From contig JAEHOE010000042.1 of the NCBI GenBank assembly GCA_016858145.1, positions 785,417-849,416 on the forward strand: 64,000 nucleotides of DNA. Reading direction: 5' to 3'. Below, one piece after another: positions 11,501 to 23,700 of the stretch (within the stretch, counting starts at the first letter, position 1; every line of letters begins with the position of its first letter). A program made the translations under genes and the position numbers. The notes under the pieces were generated by a model that saw only the letters and a list, made by a program, of their open reading frames with translations, ran no database searches and was not told where the DNA came from. Source of the DNA: Edaphochlamys debaryana. Taxonomy: Eukaryota; Chlorophyta; Chlorophyceae; Chlamydomonadales.

Positions 11501-13080
11501 GCGGCCCATGCGGGGCGCAGCGGAGCAGCGGCGCCGGGGCTGCCGCCAGGGCGGGGGATGGCGGCGCTGGTCTCGCGCAGGGGGACGCGGGGGGTTTGCT
11601 GACCGGGGGGAAAGATACGCTGAGACCATGTGGGGCGTGCATATACATCGGGTAGGGACTGTGAAGGAGGGGCGGCGTACGGGGCGAGGGGATCTGCTTG
11701 GGAGTGGGCCCTGCTGTGTGGAGTACCGGCAGGCGATAGGAAGGAGCTGTGTGAGGAGAAAGATGGATGGAGCATGGGCTGATACGCGGACCCGCTGAAG
11801 GCCACGGGCCAAAGCGTGGACAACGGCGCAGCATGTGTGCGCGGTGTGGACGAGAGCCGTACTCGTGGTAGCCAGGCTTGTAAGTGTCAGGAACGCCCCT
11901 GCCTCAGTGACCGAGCGCGGTCGCAAAGCCCTGATTAACGACACCTGGCTGCGTCTCCAAGGGCCCTGCAGTCGACCACGGCCTTGCAGCTGCTTTCCGC
12001 GTAGTTAATGTGGAGGGGCACGCACGGCTCCGTCCCACCAATTGCCCCAGCACCAGCTGCGCCGCGCATCAGCGCAGAGGGTGAGGCCTTCTCTGCCCGT
12101 CTGTCCCTCTAGACCCGGTCGTCCCCATGACAGGGAGCCGCCGTCAGCCGTATCACTATCGATTACAGCACAGATTTGTTTGCGGCAAGCCTGTGAACGC
12201 GGCCGAGCTCCGCTGCCTTCTCATTGGCTCCCACAAGCGAGATTTGGCCCCACACATCGCCGTGGAATACCCATTCACCCCCACGCATCATAACCGAAAC
12301 AGAACAGATGGCTGCGAAATGGCCCATCCATCCCCAGCTTCTTGGGTGGATAAGGAACACACGCCATTGAAAGCTACGCATCTGAGCCAGTACAGAGAGC
12401 CCCAGAAGGAAAGACACGCCGGCCTCAGGCATGTGCCTGCAGGCCTAAGGGACGCCTACCCGATGACCAGAAGAAGCGCCCTCAGGGCGCTCAGCACGGA
12501 AACCCACACCAACAGACAGGAAGAGAGGTGGAAGTGCGAAAGAGCACCCCACCGTATTCAGATAAATAGCTGGCACGAGATTGGATAGCACGCCCCGCAC
12601 GTGACAGCCCTCCAAGGTGCCTGCCACAAGCTCATCCACCGCACTGCCAGAACGCTATGCCCACCTGCTTCCCTGCACGTGCTGTAAGCAGATGCAGGCA
12701 TGTCTCAGAGCTTCAGAAGTAACAAACATAACCCCCTACACTCAATCGTTTCGAACGCTCATAAGTCAGGATCCGGATGGAAGATGTCGAACGTATGGAA
12801 GGTGTCAGGTAAAACGCTCGCGAATCCAAAATGGCTCACGCGGCCGGTCTCGGGCCACATCCAGTGAGCCGACATTCAGTTCAGGCACCGTACAAACCTG
12901 CTAGTCCGCAAGCCAGTCCTCCTGCAACATTTCAGCCATACCCGCCCCACTCCGCCAGCCGCTCTTTCCATCAATCAGGGTGCACCAACCAGAGGCGAGC
13001 CGCCACCACCACCACCCCCGCCGGGAGTCGCCTGCCTGGCTTGGCACTGAGCTCCCCCGGCGTTTGCAACCGCCCTCGGT
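11501..13080. other. Intergenic region between coatomer epsilon and the 253-residue protein gene (convergent 3' ends)
   Basis: No gene could be supported. A TGTAA at 11879-11883 is a candidate polyadenylation signal for coatomer epsilon. An open frame from an ATG at 12127 to 12588 (plus, 153 codons) has poor codon bias, no family resemblance and no splice partner, so it is not called. Base composition is visibly less GC-rich between 12150 and 12850. Confidence 0.4.
11879..11883 (+). terminator. Candidate TGTAA polyadenylation signal, coatomer epsilon
   Basis: TGTAA is the typical poly(A) signal of volvocine algae. It lies about 380 bases after the stop codon at 11500. The assignment rests on position only. 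Confidence 0.4.
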
Positions 13081-14131
13081 CTACGCGGGCAGGCGCGGCG
13101 ACTCGCACTCCCGCATGTCGACCAGGCCCCTGGGCCCCAGGGGGTCAGCGAAGGCAAACTGATCGTCCAGGCCGGGGCGCCCGCAGAGCGTGAGGATTGA
13201 GGGCGACAGGGGGTGCGGCGTAAGCGGCCCCAGCGCCCCGTGGTCCTCCCCTCTCGTCAGCCTGCGCGGGGATGAGGGCACATGAGTGAGAAACAACAGG
13301 GCCAGGTCCACGATGGCGAAAACCGCGGACAACAGCCGAAGCCGGCGGTTTCAACGCTGTGTTCAGCAGTTTAGGCGGCCGGGTCGTCTCAGCAACTGTA
13401 GGCGCATGTTCGTCAGCGCTGCTAGTACCGGTACGCACCAGTTCATGCTGAGCGCTGGCGGCGTGGAGCAGACGCTGTCCATGTCGCCATTGATCTCATG
13501 ATACGCGGCGATACGGGGGTCCAGTTCTGGCACTGGGGTCTCGATGACCAGGCCCCGCTGCCCGATGCCGCGCCCCTCGGCGATGAGGGGCAGCATGCCG
13601 ACGCTGCTGGTGATCCCGCCGGAAGCTGTTGTCCCTGCGGACGCGGCTGGCGCTTTGCCCGGCACGTTGATGTGGGTCAGGGACGGCCGCCCCTGCGGCT
13701 TGGGCCGTTCGGCGGGGGCCCCAGCAGCGGCCCGGTCTGAGGTGGAGGTATCCGCCGCTGGAGCCAGGCACTTGCCGCTGACGCGAGGAGGCGTCAGCGG
13801 CGGCTTGTCGGCCTGGTGTGGGCGACCCACGATAGGCCGCACCTGGGGGGCAATGGCAGCCCGAAGGCAGCGTCAGCGGGGTCGCTGTCGTTGCTGGCGG
13901 GGCGCCCCTCGAGCAACCGGCATCAGCGTATCAAGGGCACCCTCAGCAGCATACCTTCGCCTTGCTCGGAGCGTGCTGTGGCGTGGAGTCCTCAATTCTC
14001 CGGCCTTTCAAGCTGGCATCCAGCATTTTTCCGTCGAGCGTGATGGGCTCGGGATTCTGAGTTGCCCCGTTGCTTTGTTGCCGCCGGTGGACTGCTGGCA
14101 GGCTCAGCCCTGCCTTTGTTGCGGTGGCCAT
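13081..14131 (-). CDS. Hypothetical protein, 253 residues
   Basis: Three minus-strand exons join in phase: 14131-13955, 13842-13439 and 13261-13081 (177 + 404 + 181 = 762 bases). The donors are GTATGC and GTGCGT; both acceptors end CAG. The protein begins MATATKAGLSLPAVHRRQQ, has a low-complexity Ala/Ser/Thr middle, then LIAEGRGIGQRGLVIETP, and ends with a compact GC-rich exon containing LSPSILTLCGRPGLDDQF and GLVDMRECESPRLPA. I see no signal peptide, membrane segment or known catalytic motif, and I do not recognise the family. A TATAAC on the plus strand near 14175 reads GTTATA on the minus strand about 45 bases upstream and could be a core promoter. The gene is divergent from the TTL-like gene. 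The frame stays open upstream of the ATG, so an earlier exon is possible. Confidence 0.55.
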
Positions 14132-14913
14132 GGGGTCAGGCGCTAACGGCTCGGCTTGTTCGCTCGCCCTTCCCGATATAACAGCTCGCCAGGCCTCAAG
14201 AAGCTATTGTCTGAAGCGCAGCATTTAGGGCTGGCAGTTCTGTCGTCAGCAAGGTCGAGTTTCCCGCTGCAGGGTTACCGAAGTCAGGAGACGAGGTCAG
14301 GGTCAGTATACGAGCGGTCGTGTGGAGCGGTCTGTTAGTACTAGTATGGTGCGAGGGCGGTTTGGGGCAGTGCCAACCTTTCTCATGAGCGCATGAACTA
14401 TGCGTGGCCTGTCCGTGCAACACGCCCTGACTCACTCGTTTAACAGAAGCATCATATACTTGCACTGGGCCCGCTTCCGACTGCAAAACTCACCTGCGAG
14501 CATCGCGATGGCGGACGCGGCCGTCTCGACATGCTCTTGGGCACCCAGCGCCCGTGGACTATCCCCTCCGACCCCCGCTGCCTTGATACATGGAACACGC
14601 GCCGATGCCCAAGCGGGGACGCGGCCGTCCACCCCGGTCGCCCCAACCCGCCACCGCCAACGGAGCCGCACTTGCCCCTTGCTGGTGACTCGCGCCCATA
14701 AGGGGGGGACAGGCGGCCCCAGCGGACCCGACGGCGAGGAACCTTCCAGTGGGTGTAGCAGGGGTTGGGAGCGTGGGCCCTCGCCACGCAGCACCAAGAC
14801 CGTGACGGGCTGGCAAGCTGCAAGGGGCGGGGAAGTGATCTGGCACTGACCACCGGGCCTGGGCCAGCAGGTGCCCCCACTTGCTGTCGAGCACATCACT
14901 TATCACTTAGCTC
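14132..14913. other. Intergenic region between divergent hypothetical gene and TTL-like gene
   Basis: About 780 bases with no supported gene. It should contain the promoters of both neighbours. The open frames on either strand at 14400-14906 have no splice partners that fit. Confidence 0.35.
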
Positions 14914-17900
14914 ATGAATCTCCTGGGACGCATCGCTGTGAGCAGCCATCATGATCAGCCCCCCCACGCACCCTCGCACTCGCCTGCAGGCAGCGGTCGC
15001 ACGCTTGCGCCGCGCCCGCCGCCGGGGTCGGGCCGGGGGCGACGGTTCCGCTTCTGGATTGACTACCAGGTGAGCCCAGCGGCTGGGACACGAGGTCCAC
15101 GGCCCCTGGCCCCGCGCTGTGGCAGGATCTTTCGGGAGTCTGAGTCCGCATGCGTTGGCTGGCCTCGGTTGGGAGCTGTCTCGGGGCTTGAGCTGCAGGT
15201 CCTCGCATCTGGGGGTGGACGGCGGGGGATCGGAGACCGGAGGGGTCCGCGGAGGCAGGAGCCGCAGGGGTTGGGGTTGGGGGATTGCAAGGATTCGTGC
15301 GCTACCCGACGCGAACGGGTCGTCATGGGGTGCACGTGCGCTGGGGGTACGTGTGCTGCTGCCCGACGAGCGCGGCCGTCATCAACCCTGGGCACCCTCC
15401 CTATGTCTCCACCACAGGCCTTCAGCGGCGTGGGCTCAGCGGAGCTGATTGAGAAGGCTCTGTTGGGGGTGGGGGGCGTCAAGGCGGGGGGGCCGCCCAA
15501 GACGGACGCATCGGGCGCCAAACGAGACGATGGTGGGTGCCGGGCGAAGGGCAGGCGGGGTGGGGGGGAAGGGGGGCAGGGTCTGAGTCGGGGGAGTGAG
15601 TGGCGATGGGAGAGGGAGGCATGGGCTGGGGCAGTGGCTTCACGCCACTCCAGCATCACCTCCCAACCCTGGGCTTGATTCTTCTCGCCCTCAGCCCTCC
15701 AGCCAGCCCACTGCTGGTACCCCTCCATTCCCCCTCCCTCCCCCCCTACCCCTCGCTCTGCCCCTTCTTCTCCCCTCCCCCTCCCGCAGGCGTGCTGGGC
15801 TACATGCACATGGACGCGTGGGACCTGCTGTGGAGCGTCACGGCCAAGGCGGCGCTGGCGGCGGACCTGCTGCGGCCGGGGCAGCTGCTGGCCATCGTGC
15901 CGGGGCTGCTGGCGGTGAGACAGGGGGGCCGACGGGGGGGCAAGGGGCCGAGCAGGGGGGGGGCCGAGCAGGGGTGTAACCGCACACGGCAGGGTCACTG
16001 GCCACTGTGGCGCCACGGGGCTGCTGGCAGTGGGGACCGGGGGAGGGAGGTGCTGGCGTCGAACGGGGGGGCGGGGGTCCCACAGGTTGGGGTGAGGTGG
16101 GTGACAGAGCGGGGGGGAGGGTTTGCTGAGTTCTGGCTAGCTAGGTGCAACAGAGGGTTGGGCGGGCCGGGCGGTTGAGTCGGGGTTGGCAGGGGCCGAG
16201 CACCTGCTCAAAGGGGCGCGCATATTGGAGCGGCGAGCGCCCCCATTCGTGCGCACTCCTGTCCGACTGCCGTGCTCCTGCCTGCCCTGCCGCCCCGCAG
16301 GTGAGCCGCAAGACCACGCTGGTGCGGAGCCTGCGGGACACGTTCGGGGAGGCGGCGTGGGGCATCGTGCCCAGGCGAGCTTGTGCGACTGGAGGGGGGG
16401 GGGTGGCGGGTCAGGGCCAGTGCGCCGGGTGGGCAAGGGTGGCACCGGGGCTAAGGCGCTGGCTTGCGCCGAAGGTGTAGCGGGAGGGTGGCTGCAGCAG
16501 CTTCTTGCGGTCCTGGAGAAGGAAGGAGAGCGGGAGGTTGGCTGCACCAGCTTCTCCTGCGAACCTTGGCTGCGGCAGCGCGCAACATAACCCGCCAGCT
16601 CGCGGTCCCCCCTCAACCTCACCCCACTGCCGTGCCTTCCCCGGCAAGCTCCCCGCTCTGCCCGCGCCCCGAGACACACGGCGTACTAGGGGACAGGGCC
16701 TTGAGTTCTTGGAGCGATAGGAGAATGAAATGATGTACCGCACACCACCGCAGATCCTTCAAGCTGCCTGACGAGCTGGACGAATGGGGGAGCTGGGTGG
16801 CGGACAACCCGGGCCGCGACACGGGGCTGTGGATGCTCAAGAACAACAAGCAGGTGGGGGGGCCTGGGGCCAGGGGCTCTGGTGGCGCGGGGTCAATGCA
16901 ACGTGCAGCTATCCGGGTCTGGGTATGCGGGGTGGGCATGCGGTGTGGCGATGGGGGGCGGGGTGGGAGTGGGGCTGGAGTCCGGGACTCTGTCGGGTAT
17001 GGGGCATGGGGCAAAGGTTGGGGTGGTAACCGGACCCGTCGCAGCTTGCAACATGGAAAAGCCTACCATGCCGTGTTTTGGTGTGTACTGTCATGTCTCG
17101 GGCAACTCTTCAGGCCCCCCTCGATGGTGCCCCTCCGCAACCACCCCTCCCCTTCCACACCCCCTCGTCCCAGCGCGGCACGGGCCTCCGCCTGGTCCGC
17201 ACCGCCGAGGCCTTCACCGCCTGCTTTGAGACCGTGGGACGGCCCGACCTGCCCCCCGGCGTACGGCTGTACCGCTGGTACCTGGCTCAGCAGTACATCA
17301 CGCGGCCCATGCTCATAGGTACGGCAGGGCGGGCGGTGTGGACCTAATACGGGCGTGTCCCGGCCTTGCCCCCTCAGTCGACACACTGGTGCTGAAACCT
17401 CGCTACGTGCATGGGATTGGGGATAGCATGCATGTTCGGAGATCTTGGAACTCTCCAAGTATCAGTGCAGTGCCCCGTGTGGCCCAGGCCCCACTCACGC
17501 CGCTTCCTTATCACCCCCTTCCTACCCTCCCCTCCCCGCCCACTCCCCTCACCCCCCGCCCAGACGGGCGCAAGTTCGGCGTGCGCGTGTGGGTGCTGGT
17601 CCCCGACGTGGCCCCCCTGCGCCTCTACATACACGGCCGCGGCCTAGTGCTGTTCAGCGCACACAAGTGAGGCCGAGGCCCGGCGGCCACACGTGATGTG
17701 TGCTGACCCTGTGTTAGCAACACGTGGGAAGCCCATCCTAGCGGAGAGAAGACGACCAAGGGCTGTGCGTAGGCCACGTGTTGAGGGGCCATCGGCCATG
17801 TCGATTCCCGGGTAGGAATGACCCTGTGAGAGTACCACGTAAGCCCTGGGCCGTCCAACCGATTCCCCCCGCCCCCAACTCGCTGCCTTGCGCGCCCTTC

Positions 17901-20110
17901 CAGGTATGACGCCGAGCTTCTGTCCACCGATGCCCCCGGCCCCGACGGGTCCGCGGGCCCCGCCCCCGGCCACGTGACCAACTTTGCGCAGGTGGGCACT
18001 GCCTCGGCGAGGTTGCGGAACGCTGTGGCTGAAGGGCAGGGGGGCGATGGTGGGAGGCGCTGCTGGCCATACTGGTGGCTATGGCCTACTGCACTCTTCA
18101 GCGTCTACCCGGGCCTGTTCCATTGCTGCTACAACAAGGCACGCGTCTGCTCCGCGGCTCCGCGGCTCCAGAGCACAGCGCATCTTCACTGGCCCTGACT
18201 CGGCCATGTGGAGGCAAGGGCCATGCGGCTAGCTGCCCACCAGAACCCGCCTTTCCCCCCCTGCCACCAAACGCCCACCGCCCCTTACCCAGAACGAGGA
18301 CGCTGACGTGTGGAGCCTGGCGCAGCTGGCGGCTCACATGGGCGGTGCGGCCTTCGGGAAGGCGAGCCTGGGGGCCATTGGGGGCTTACGTGACTTCGCT
18401 AGAGTCACGAGGGCAACAAGCCACAATGAATCACCAGTTTGGACTGCGTGAGAGCACGATGGCGCAGCCCTGGGGCTGGGATTCCTCCTGCCAATGATGT
18501 TGGCAGGCTGGGTACATTTTGCGCGGGCCTGTGCCTCGCTTACCTTACCGCGCTCTGCGCTTTCTCCCAACCTGCGCAGCTGTGGGGGGGCATGTGCCGC
18601 GCCGCCGCCGCCGCCTTCGCCTCCGCGCTGCCCCGCTGCGCCGAGGTGATGGCCAACGTGCGGCCGCCGGCGCACTCGTGCTTCCAGTTCTTCGGTGCGT
18701 GGGGCGTTTGCGCCTTGGTCGTGTCTGCTGCAGACTACAAGGGCCTCTAGACGTCTGGCCCGACGGGGGTCGGGCGGGTGCGTTTGCACAGCTAGCCGTC
18801 CTCCTCGTCCCAGGTCCAGGCCCCGACCACGCCCTGCCCATGTGTGGGTTTCCCGGGCGCGATTGACGGTACCCCAGGTGTACCCTATGTGTGTGCCCTT
18901 GCCTGTGCACGCAGGCCTGGACTTTCTGGTGGAGGAGGGGGGCAGGTGGGCTAAGGCTTGAAGCCTTCTGCGGGTGGGGAGGGGATTGGGGAGAAAGGCA
19001 GGGGAGGGGGTCGGGATAAGAGGCAGGGGAGGGGGTCGGGATAAGAGGCAGTGGAGGGGGACGGGGTGGATCCCGAGCCTGTGTGCCCGCACATGCGAAC
19101 ATCTTGCGCCGCGTTCGCCTCCCTCCCCCCGCGCCAGGCCCTGGCTGCTTGAGGTGAACGCAACGCCCTCCATGAAGGTATGCGTTTGTGGTTGCGTATG
19201 CCCAGTGACGTAAAGTGATTTCCCCGTTGCTTGACTACTGCACTGATTCTGATATGTCTCAATCTTGGTATCTCACTTGCCGGGGCTGGGCCGATAGCCG
19301 ACTCTGGGCGGACTGCAGCTGCGGCGGCTGCGCGCACACAAGACCCGTCTCTTTGCAACGCGCACGCGCTTCCTGCTCACCCACCCTTCGAGTCCATGCC
19401 CCCCCTTCCTGCCCTCCTGTATTGCTTGTTGGCGCCCCCCTCCCCAGGTGGCCCACGCCGACCCCGGCACGGAGGCGCTCATTCGGGCGCAGAAGTGGCC
19501 GGCGGTGCGGGACATGGTGACGCTGCTGGGCATTGGGCCCGAGCGATTCCAGGAGGCGGTCGCAGGTGGGAGAGCTGGCGGTGGGTGCACACCATATGGA
19601 GGGCCGCGGCCATTCCTGGACTGGGGCACTGGCCAGATAGGCCCTCGCGGGATCCTGTGCCGGGGGACCGGGCAGGGCTTGTGTTTGGTGCGCCAGTGTG
19701 ATGCAGCCCGCCGTCCCGAAGCCCCTTGTCTGCAGCACGCAGCGTACGGTACCGTAGCACGCTGCTCTACGTGATGCCCACCCACCGACTGACTGCCCGC
19801 TTGTGTGGCACGTCGCCGTGTGCTGCGCTGTGCTGAGATCCTGCCTTGTCCAAACCCGCCAGGAGGCCGCACCCCCGACCGCTCCAGCCCGGCTTACGCA
19901 GAGGAGGAGCTGCGCCGGCGGGGCGGCTACGTGCCGTTGCTCCACCTGCTGCCGCACCCGGCCCAGTCGTCCACGCCCGAAGCCGCGGCCGCGATCGGCC
20001 TGTTGCGGCCCCTGCCCTGGACCAAGCAGGACCGGGCGCTGAGGGACTGGACGCGGGCCTCGCGGGATTACCAGGCGGCCGCAGGGGAGGTGGCCGCGCT
20101 GGGGGCGTAG
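14914..20110 (+). CDS. Tubulin-tyrosine ligase-like (TTLL) protein
   Basis: Exons: 14914-15069, 15418-15532, 15790-15914, 16301-16374, 16754-16853, 17174-17318, 17564-17666, 17904-17991, 18293-18361, 18580-18694, 18915-18945, 19138-19177, 19448-19565, 19863-20110; 1527 bases, 508 residues. The TTL/ATP-grasp signature is clear: PRSFKLPDELDEW, GLWMLKNNKQRGTGLRLV, QQYITRPMLIDGRKFGVRV (GRKF about 240-243), YIHGRGLVLFSAHKY, HVTNFAQ (296-302), CFQFFGLDFLVEEGGRPWL and LLEVNATPSM with the metal-binding E-x-N at about 379-381. TTLL enzymes add Tyr, Glu or Gly to tubulin tails, and several act on axonemes; which reaction this one performs cannot be read from sequence alone. The family usually has a Lys-rich KPxxxSRGxGI motif; here it is KNNKQRGTGL. 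Introns 4 and 9 need GC donors (16375, 18362). The ATG at 14914 is the first in the open frame, but an upstream exon cannot be excluded. Confidence 0.88.
18996..19061 (+). repeat. Short tandem repeat in TTLL intron 11, 25-bp unit
   Basis: The unit AGGCAGGGGAGGGGGTCGGG followed by ATAAG occurs twice exactly and then partly with one change (AGGCAGTGGAGGGGG). It lies inside the intron between exons 18915-18945 and 19138-19177. Minisatellite; no function is implied. Confidence 0.7.
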
Positions 20111-20741
20111 CTGGGGGCTGGTAGGCGCGTATGGCTGACTGGAGCACGGACGAGGCGCCGGGGGGGTGGAATGCACGCGGAAGGGGGTGTTGCAAAGATA
20201 TGGATGTATGAAGGTGGCAGGCTGCACGGGGGAACATGGTTTGGGGGGTCGGGGCCCGCCCGGGCCAGGGGCGGCGTGCCGTGCGGGAAACGTTGTCGCG
20301 GAAGCTGGTGGTCCCGTGCGGGCACTTGCACGGGTCGCCGAAGCAATACCGCTTGCTGGAAACCGAACTTGCAGGCGTTTCCGTCTCAGCCCAGGCCAGC
20401 CCAGGGGTCGGCCAGATTGCTCGCGGCAGCATTCGGGTGTCTCTTTTGCCCGCCCCAACGACCCTCACTCCATGTGTGTAAGCCCGCCCTAGAGGTTTAG
20501 CTCAAACACTATCTCGTATCTCTGTGGCCCCGCTTGAGCCCCGGGGACTCCGCATCTCTGCTCCAATACCCCGTCTGCGGCTGCGTCCGCTTCTTGCTGA
20601 GCAGTAGGCTTCAGCGACACGTTACGGAAGCCCCCGTTAGCAAGACTCGCCAGCCAGGAGCGCGGGCCTGGCCATTTGGGGGGCAGCTCACCAGACCTTA
20701 GCGGAACCGCACGCTGCTGGGCCCAGCCCCAGCGTGGGGCT
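20111..20741 (+). other. TTLL 3' flank and F-box gene upstream region
   Basis: No gene is seen. TGTAA at 20477-20481, about 370 bases after the TTLL stop, is a candidate polyadenylation signal. No TATA box is evident before the F-box gene. Confidence 0.4.
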
Positions 20742-23700
20742 ATGGAGCCCTTAAACGGCGAGGAGGGGCAGGACACCAGCCATGTCGACTGGGCGTTCCT
20801 GCCACCCACCGCTATGCATGTGAGTCACTTTGCAGCAAGGTGCTGCGGGCCTGGCAGCACGGTACTTAATCAAAGAGCTCGAGTCGGGCCGGGGCATCTG
20901 GTGACGCTGCGTGCTCTGCCGCATCCCCCAACAACATTGTGCACCCATGCTCGTGCACGCTGCAGGTTGTCGGCACCCTGTTGCCCTCTTCATCAATTCT
21001 TAGAGCTCGTCTCGTGAACCGGCACTGGGCGAGCTGCTTGGCGGGCGTCGTGGACACGCTCTACATCGTGCCCGAGTACTTCCTTGCGGACGAGACCACC
21101 TCGCAAGTGCCGGCAGCCTTCCCCAAAGCAACCACGGTGAACCTGGACCTGCAGGACACCTTCATGGCGGTGCCCAAGGAGGTCAAGGACAGCCTGGACA
21201 ACTACGTCGCAGCAAAGCGTCCGTGGTTGCTCGGGCCAGACTTCGCCCCCGAGGACGGCGCTAGCGCCAGCACCAGCTCTGCGCCAGGCCCCGGAGCATC
21301 ATCAGCGGACCAAGGAGGTCCATCCACATCGGCCGCGCCGGCGGCACCGGCCGCGGGGGCAGCAGGACAAGCCGCCGACCCCAACGCGCCGCACGGCTAT
21401 GTGGGCAATGTGAAGATCATACCCGCAGGCCCGACCGCCGGGGACCTTTACATCGCGCAAGAGCTGGCGCGGTTTGACACGCGCAACGCGCCGGGTGCTG
21501 CCGCCGGGCCCGGCGCCGCCGCCGGGCCTGGTCCCGCGCCAGCCCCCGCGCCTGCCGCCGGGCCCGTCCCGGGGCCTGTCCCAGCGGATGCCCCCGCGCC
21601 TGCCCCGGCCCCTGCGCCAGCGCCGGCGCCGGTGCCGGCTCCGGCCCCGCAGCCCCAGCAGCACCCCATCGCGGCCCTGGCGGCAGCCTTCGCCGCGGGC
21701 CTCCTCAACGGCAACCCGAACGCAGCCATGGCGGCGGCCGCCAACGTCGCCGGCCTGCTGGCGCCGCCGCAGGCCGCCGTCGCTGCCGTGCCGCCCGCGC
21801 CCACCTTCCCCCACTCCGCCATCACCGTCGACCCACTTCCCGGCATCGTGCCGCCCGGCACCACGCACCTCCGCGTGCGGCTGCCGGACTCGGTGGACGT
21901 GGCGGCCCACCAGGCCGACGTGGCAACGTCCTGGGACTACGTCTCGGCGCTGCTCTCGCGCGTGGGCACCAAGCTGTCGGGCCTGTCCCTCTCCACCGCC
22001 CCCGGCGCCAACCACATTTCCATGCTGGCCCCGCTGACGCAGCTCACATCGCTGACCATGGACGAGGCCTCCCACTCGACCTGGTCCAACGAGCACCTGC
22101 CCATCGTGGGCTCGCTCACGGGCCTGCGCAACCTGGCCATCAAGATCCCGCCGTTCCGCTCCTCCCGCCCCGAGCCGCAGCCCGGCGCGCCGCCCGCGCC
22201 GCAGCAGACCGCGGCCCTGGCCTCCTGGACCGCGCTGCAGCAGCTCACCAAGCTCCACGTCTCGGCGCTGCGCTATTCCTTCCACTCGTCCCTCGTGGCC
22301 GTGCTGCCCAGCCTCACCAAGCTGGAGTACCTGGCGCTGCGCGCGCCGCAGACGCGGCTGCCGTGGCCCGGCATCGACAAGCCGCTGTTCCAGAACATCG
22401 GGCTGCTGACGGGCCTGACGCAGCTCAGCCTGGCGCTGGGGGACCACAACATGGCCACGCAGGACTGGCAGTCGCTCACCACGCTGGGCAGGTGGGGTTG
22501 GAGGGAGGAGGGGATGTGGGTTGGAGGGGGGAGGGGGCATCGGGGAATGGAGGGGAAGGGTGGTTGTTTGAGAGGGTTTGGAGGGGAGTTCGAGAGTGGG
22601 GAGAGAGGAGAGAGGTGAAGTAGGGGGAGATGGGGGAGTGGAGCGGCGCGTGTGACACGTGGGGAGCGGGAGGGGGAGGAGACAGGTGATGTGGGGTTCG
22701 GTGATAGTTAAAGAGTGCAGAGGGGCGGCGCCGTCAAACACCGAGTGCTGCGAGGGCGAAGGCCAGGACTGCGGAGACGGAGGCACTCGGCAGGCCTCCG
22801 GGAAGACCCAGGCCCAGCTCCGGCCCAGCACGGGCCCAGGTCCGGCCCAGGCCCGGGGTGGAGCCGAGCCACGTGACGCCCTCCGTCCTCCCGTCCCCAC
22901 CCCATCCACGCCCCTGCAGGCTCTCCGCCATTGAGCTGAGCGTGTCGGAGGGGAGCGACGGCCTCAACGTGCCCACGGGCCTGGACTTCCCCGCGCTGCG
23001 CTCGCTCAAGCTGCGCTACCCCAACAGGTGCGGCGGGGCCCGGGCGTGCTGCGAGCCTGAGCCTGGCGGCCGGGGTGCAGCGGGTTCCGTGATGCTTGGC
23101 GACGCGGGGCTTGGAGGCCAGCAGCACCAGTGCCGACTTGGGGCACCGCCTGCAATGGCAGTGGCAACGCGCGAGCGGCAGCCGTTGGCGCGGTGTGGGC
23201 GAACTGGATGACACCCGTCCTCCCACGGTTGCCCTTTCCCTCACACAGCCAAGACCTGGTCCGCATCGCCATGTGGAGCGGCGTGCAGAAGCTGGACATC
23301 AAGTTCCCCGAGCACGAGCGGGAGTGGCACCAGGTGCGGCGGCGGAGTCGGGCGCCAGGGAGGCGGGGGAGGCGCCAGGGAGGAGGTGTCCTTGAAGCCT
23401 GGCTGGGGCACAAGCAGCAAAGATGCTAGGGCCCCCCTCTGTCGCGTTTGTGCCGAACAAGATACCGGATCGCCTGCCGCCGCCGACGCGCCTTGACATC
23501 GCTTATTGTCGTGGTTGTGTCCGCGCAGGAGGACGCGGTCATGGAGCTGATCGACTTCCGCAGCAAGCTGGCGCCCACGGCGGGAGCCGCCGTGATCGCC
23601 TCGGTGCTGGACCACGCGCCCGCGTCGCAGCTCACGCCGGGGGCTGGCACCACCGCTCCGGGGGCCGTGGTCGCCGATGCCGCCACGCGGCCCGGCGCGG

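Noticed and set aside
12127..12588. 153-codon plus-strand frame
   Set aside because: Codon use is unlike the neighbouring genes, no domain is seen, and no TATA or poly(A) context is convincing.
15063..16016. 317-codon minus-strand frame
   Set aside because: Lies across TTLL exons and introns; Pro/Arg/Ser-rich shadow.
18341..18346. GT donor (GTGCGG) for TTLL exon 9
   Set aside because: It would leave phase 1, which does not join to LWGGMCRA in the next exon; the GC donor at 18362 keeps phase 0.
19259..20458. 399-codon open frame on the minus strand
   Set aside because: It overlaps the last TTLL exons on the opposite strand and reads as Pro/Arg-rich shadow sequence.
21302..22909. 535-codon open frame on the minus strand
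   Set aside because: It is antisense to the large F-box/LRR exon, whose GC-rich third positions leave the opposite strand open. The peptide is Arg/Gly-rich with no family resemblance.
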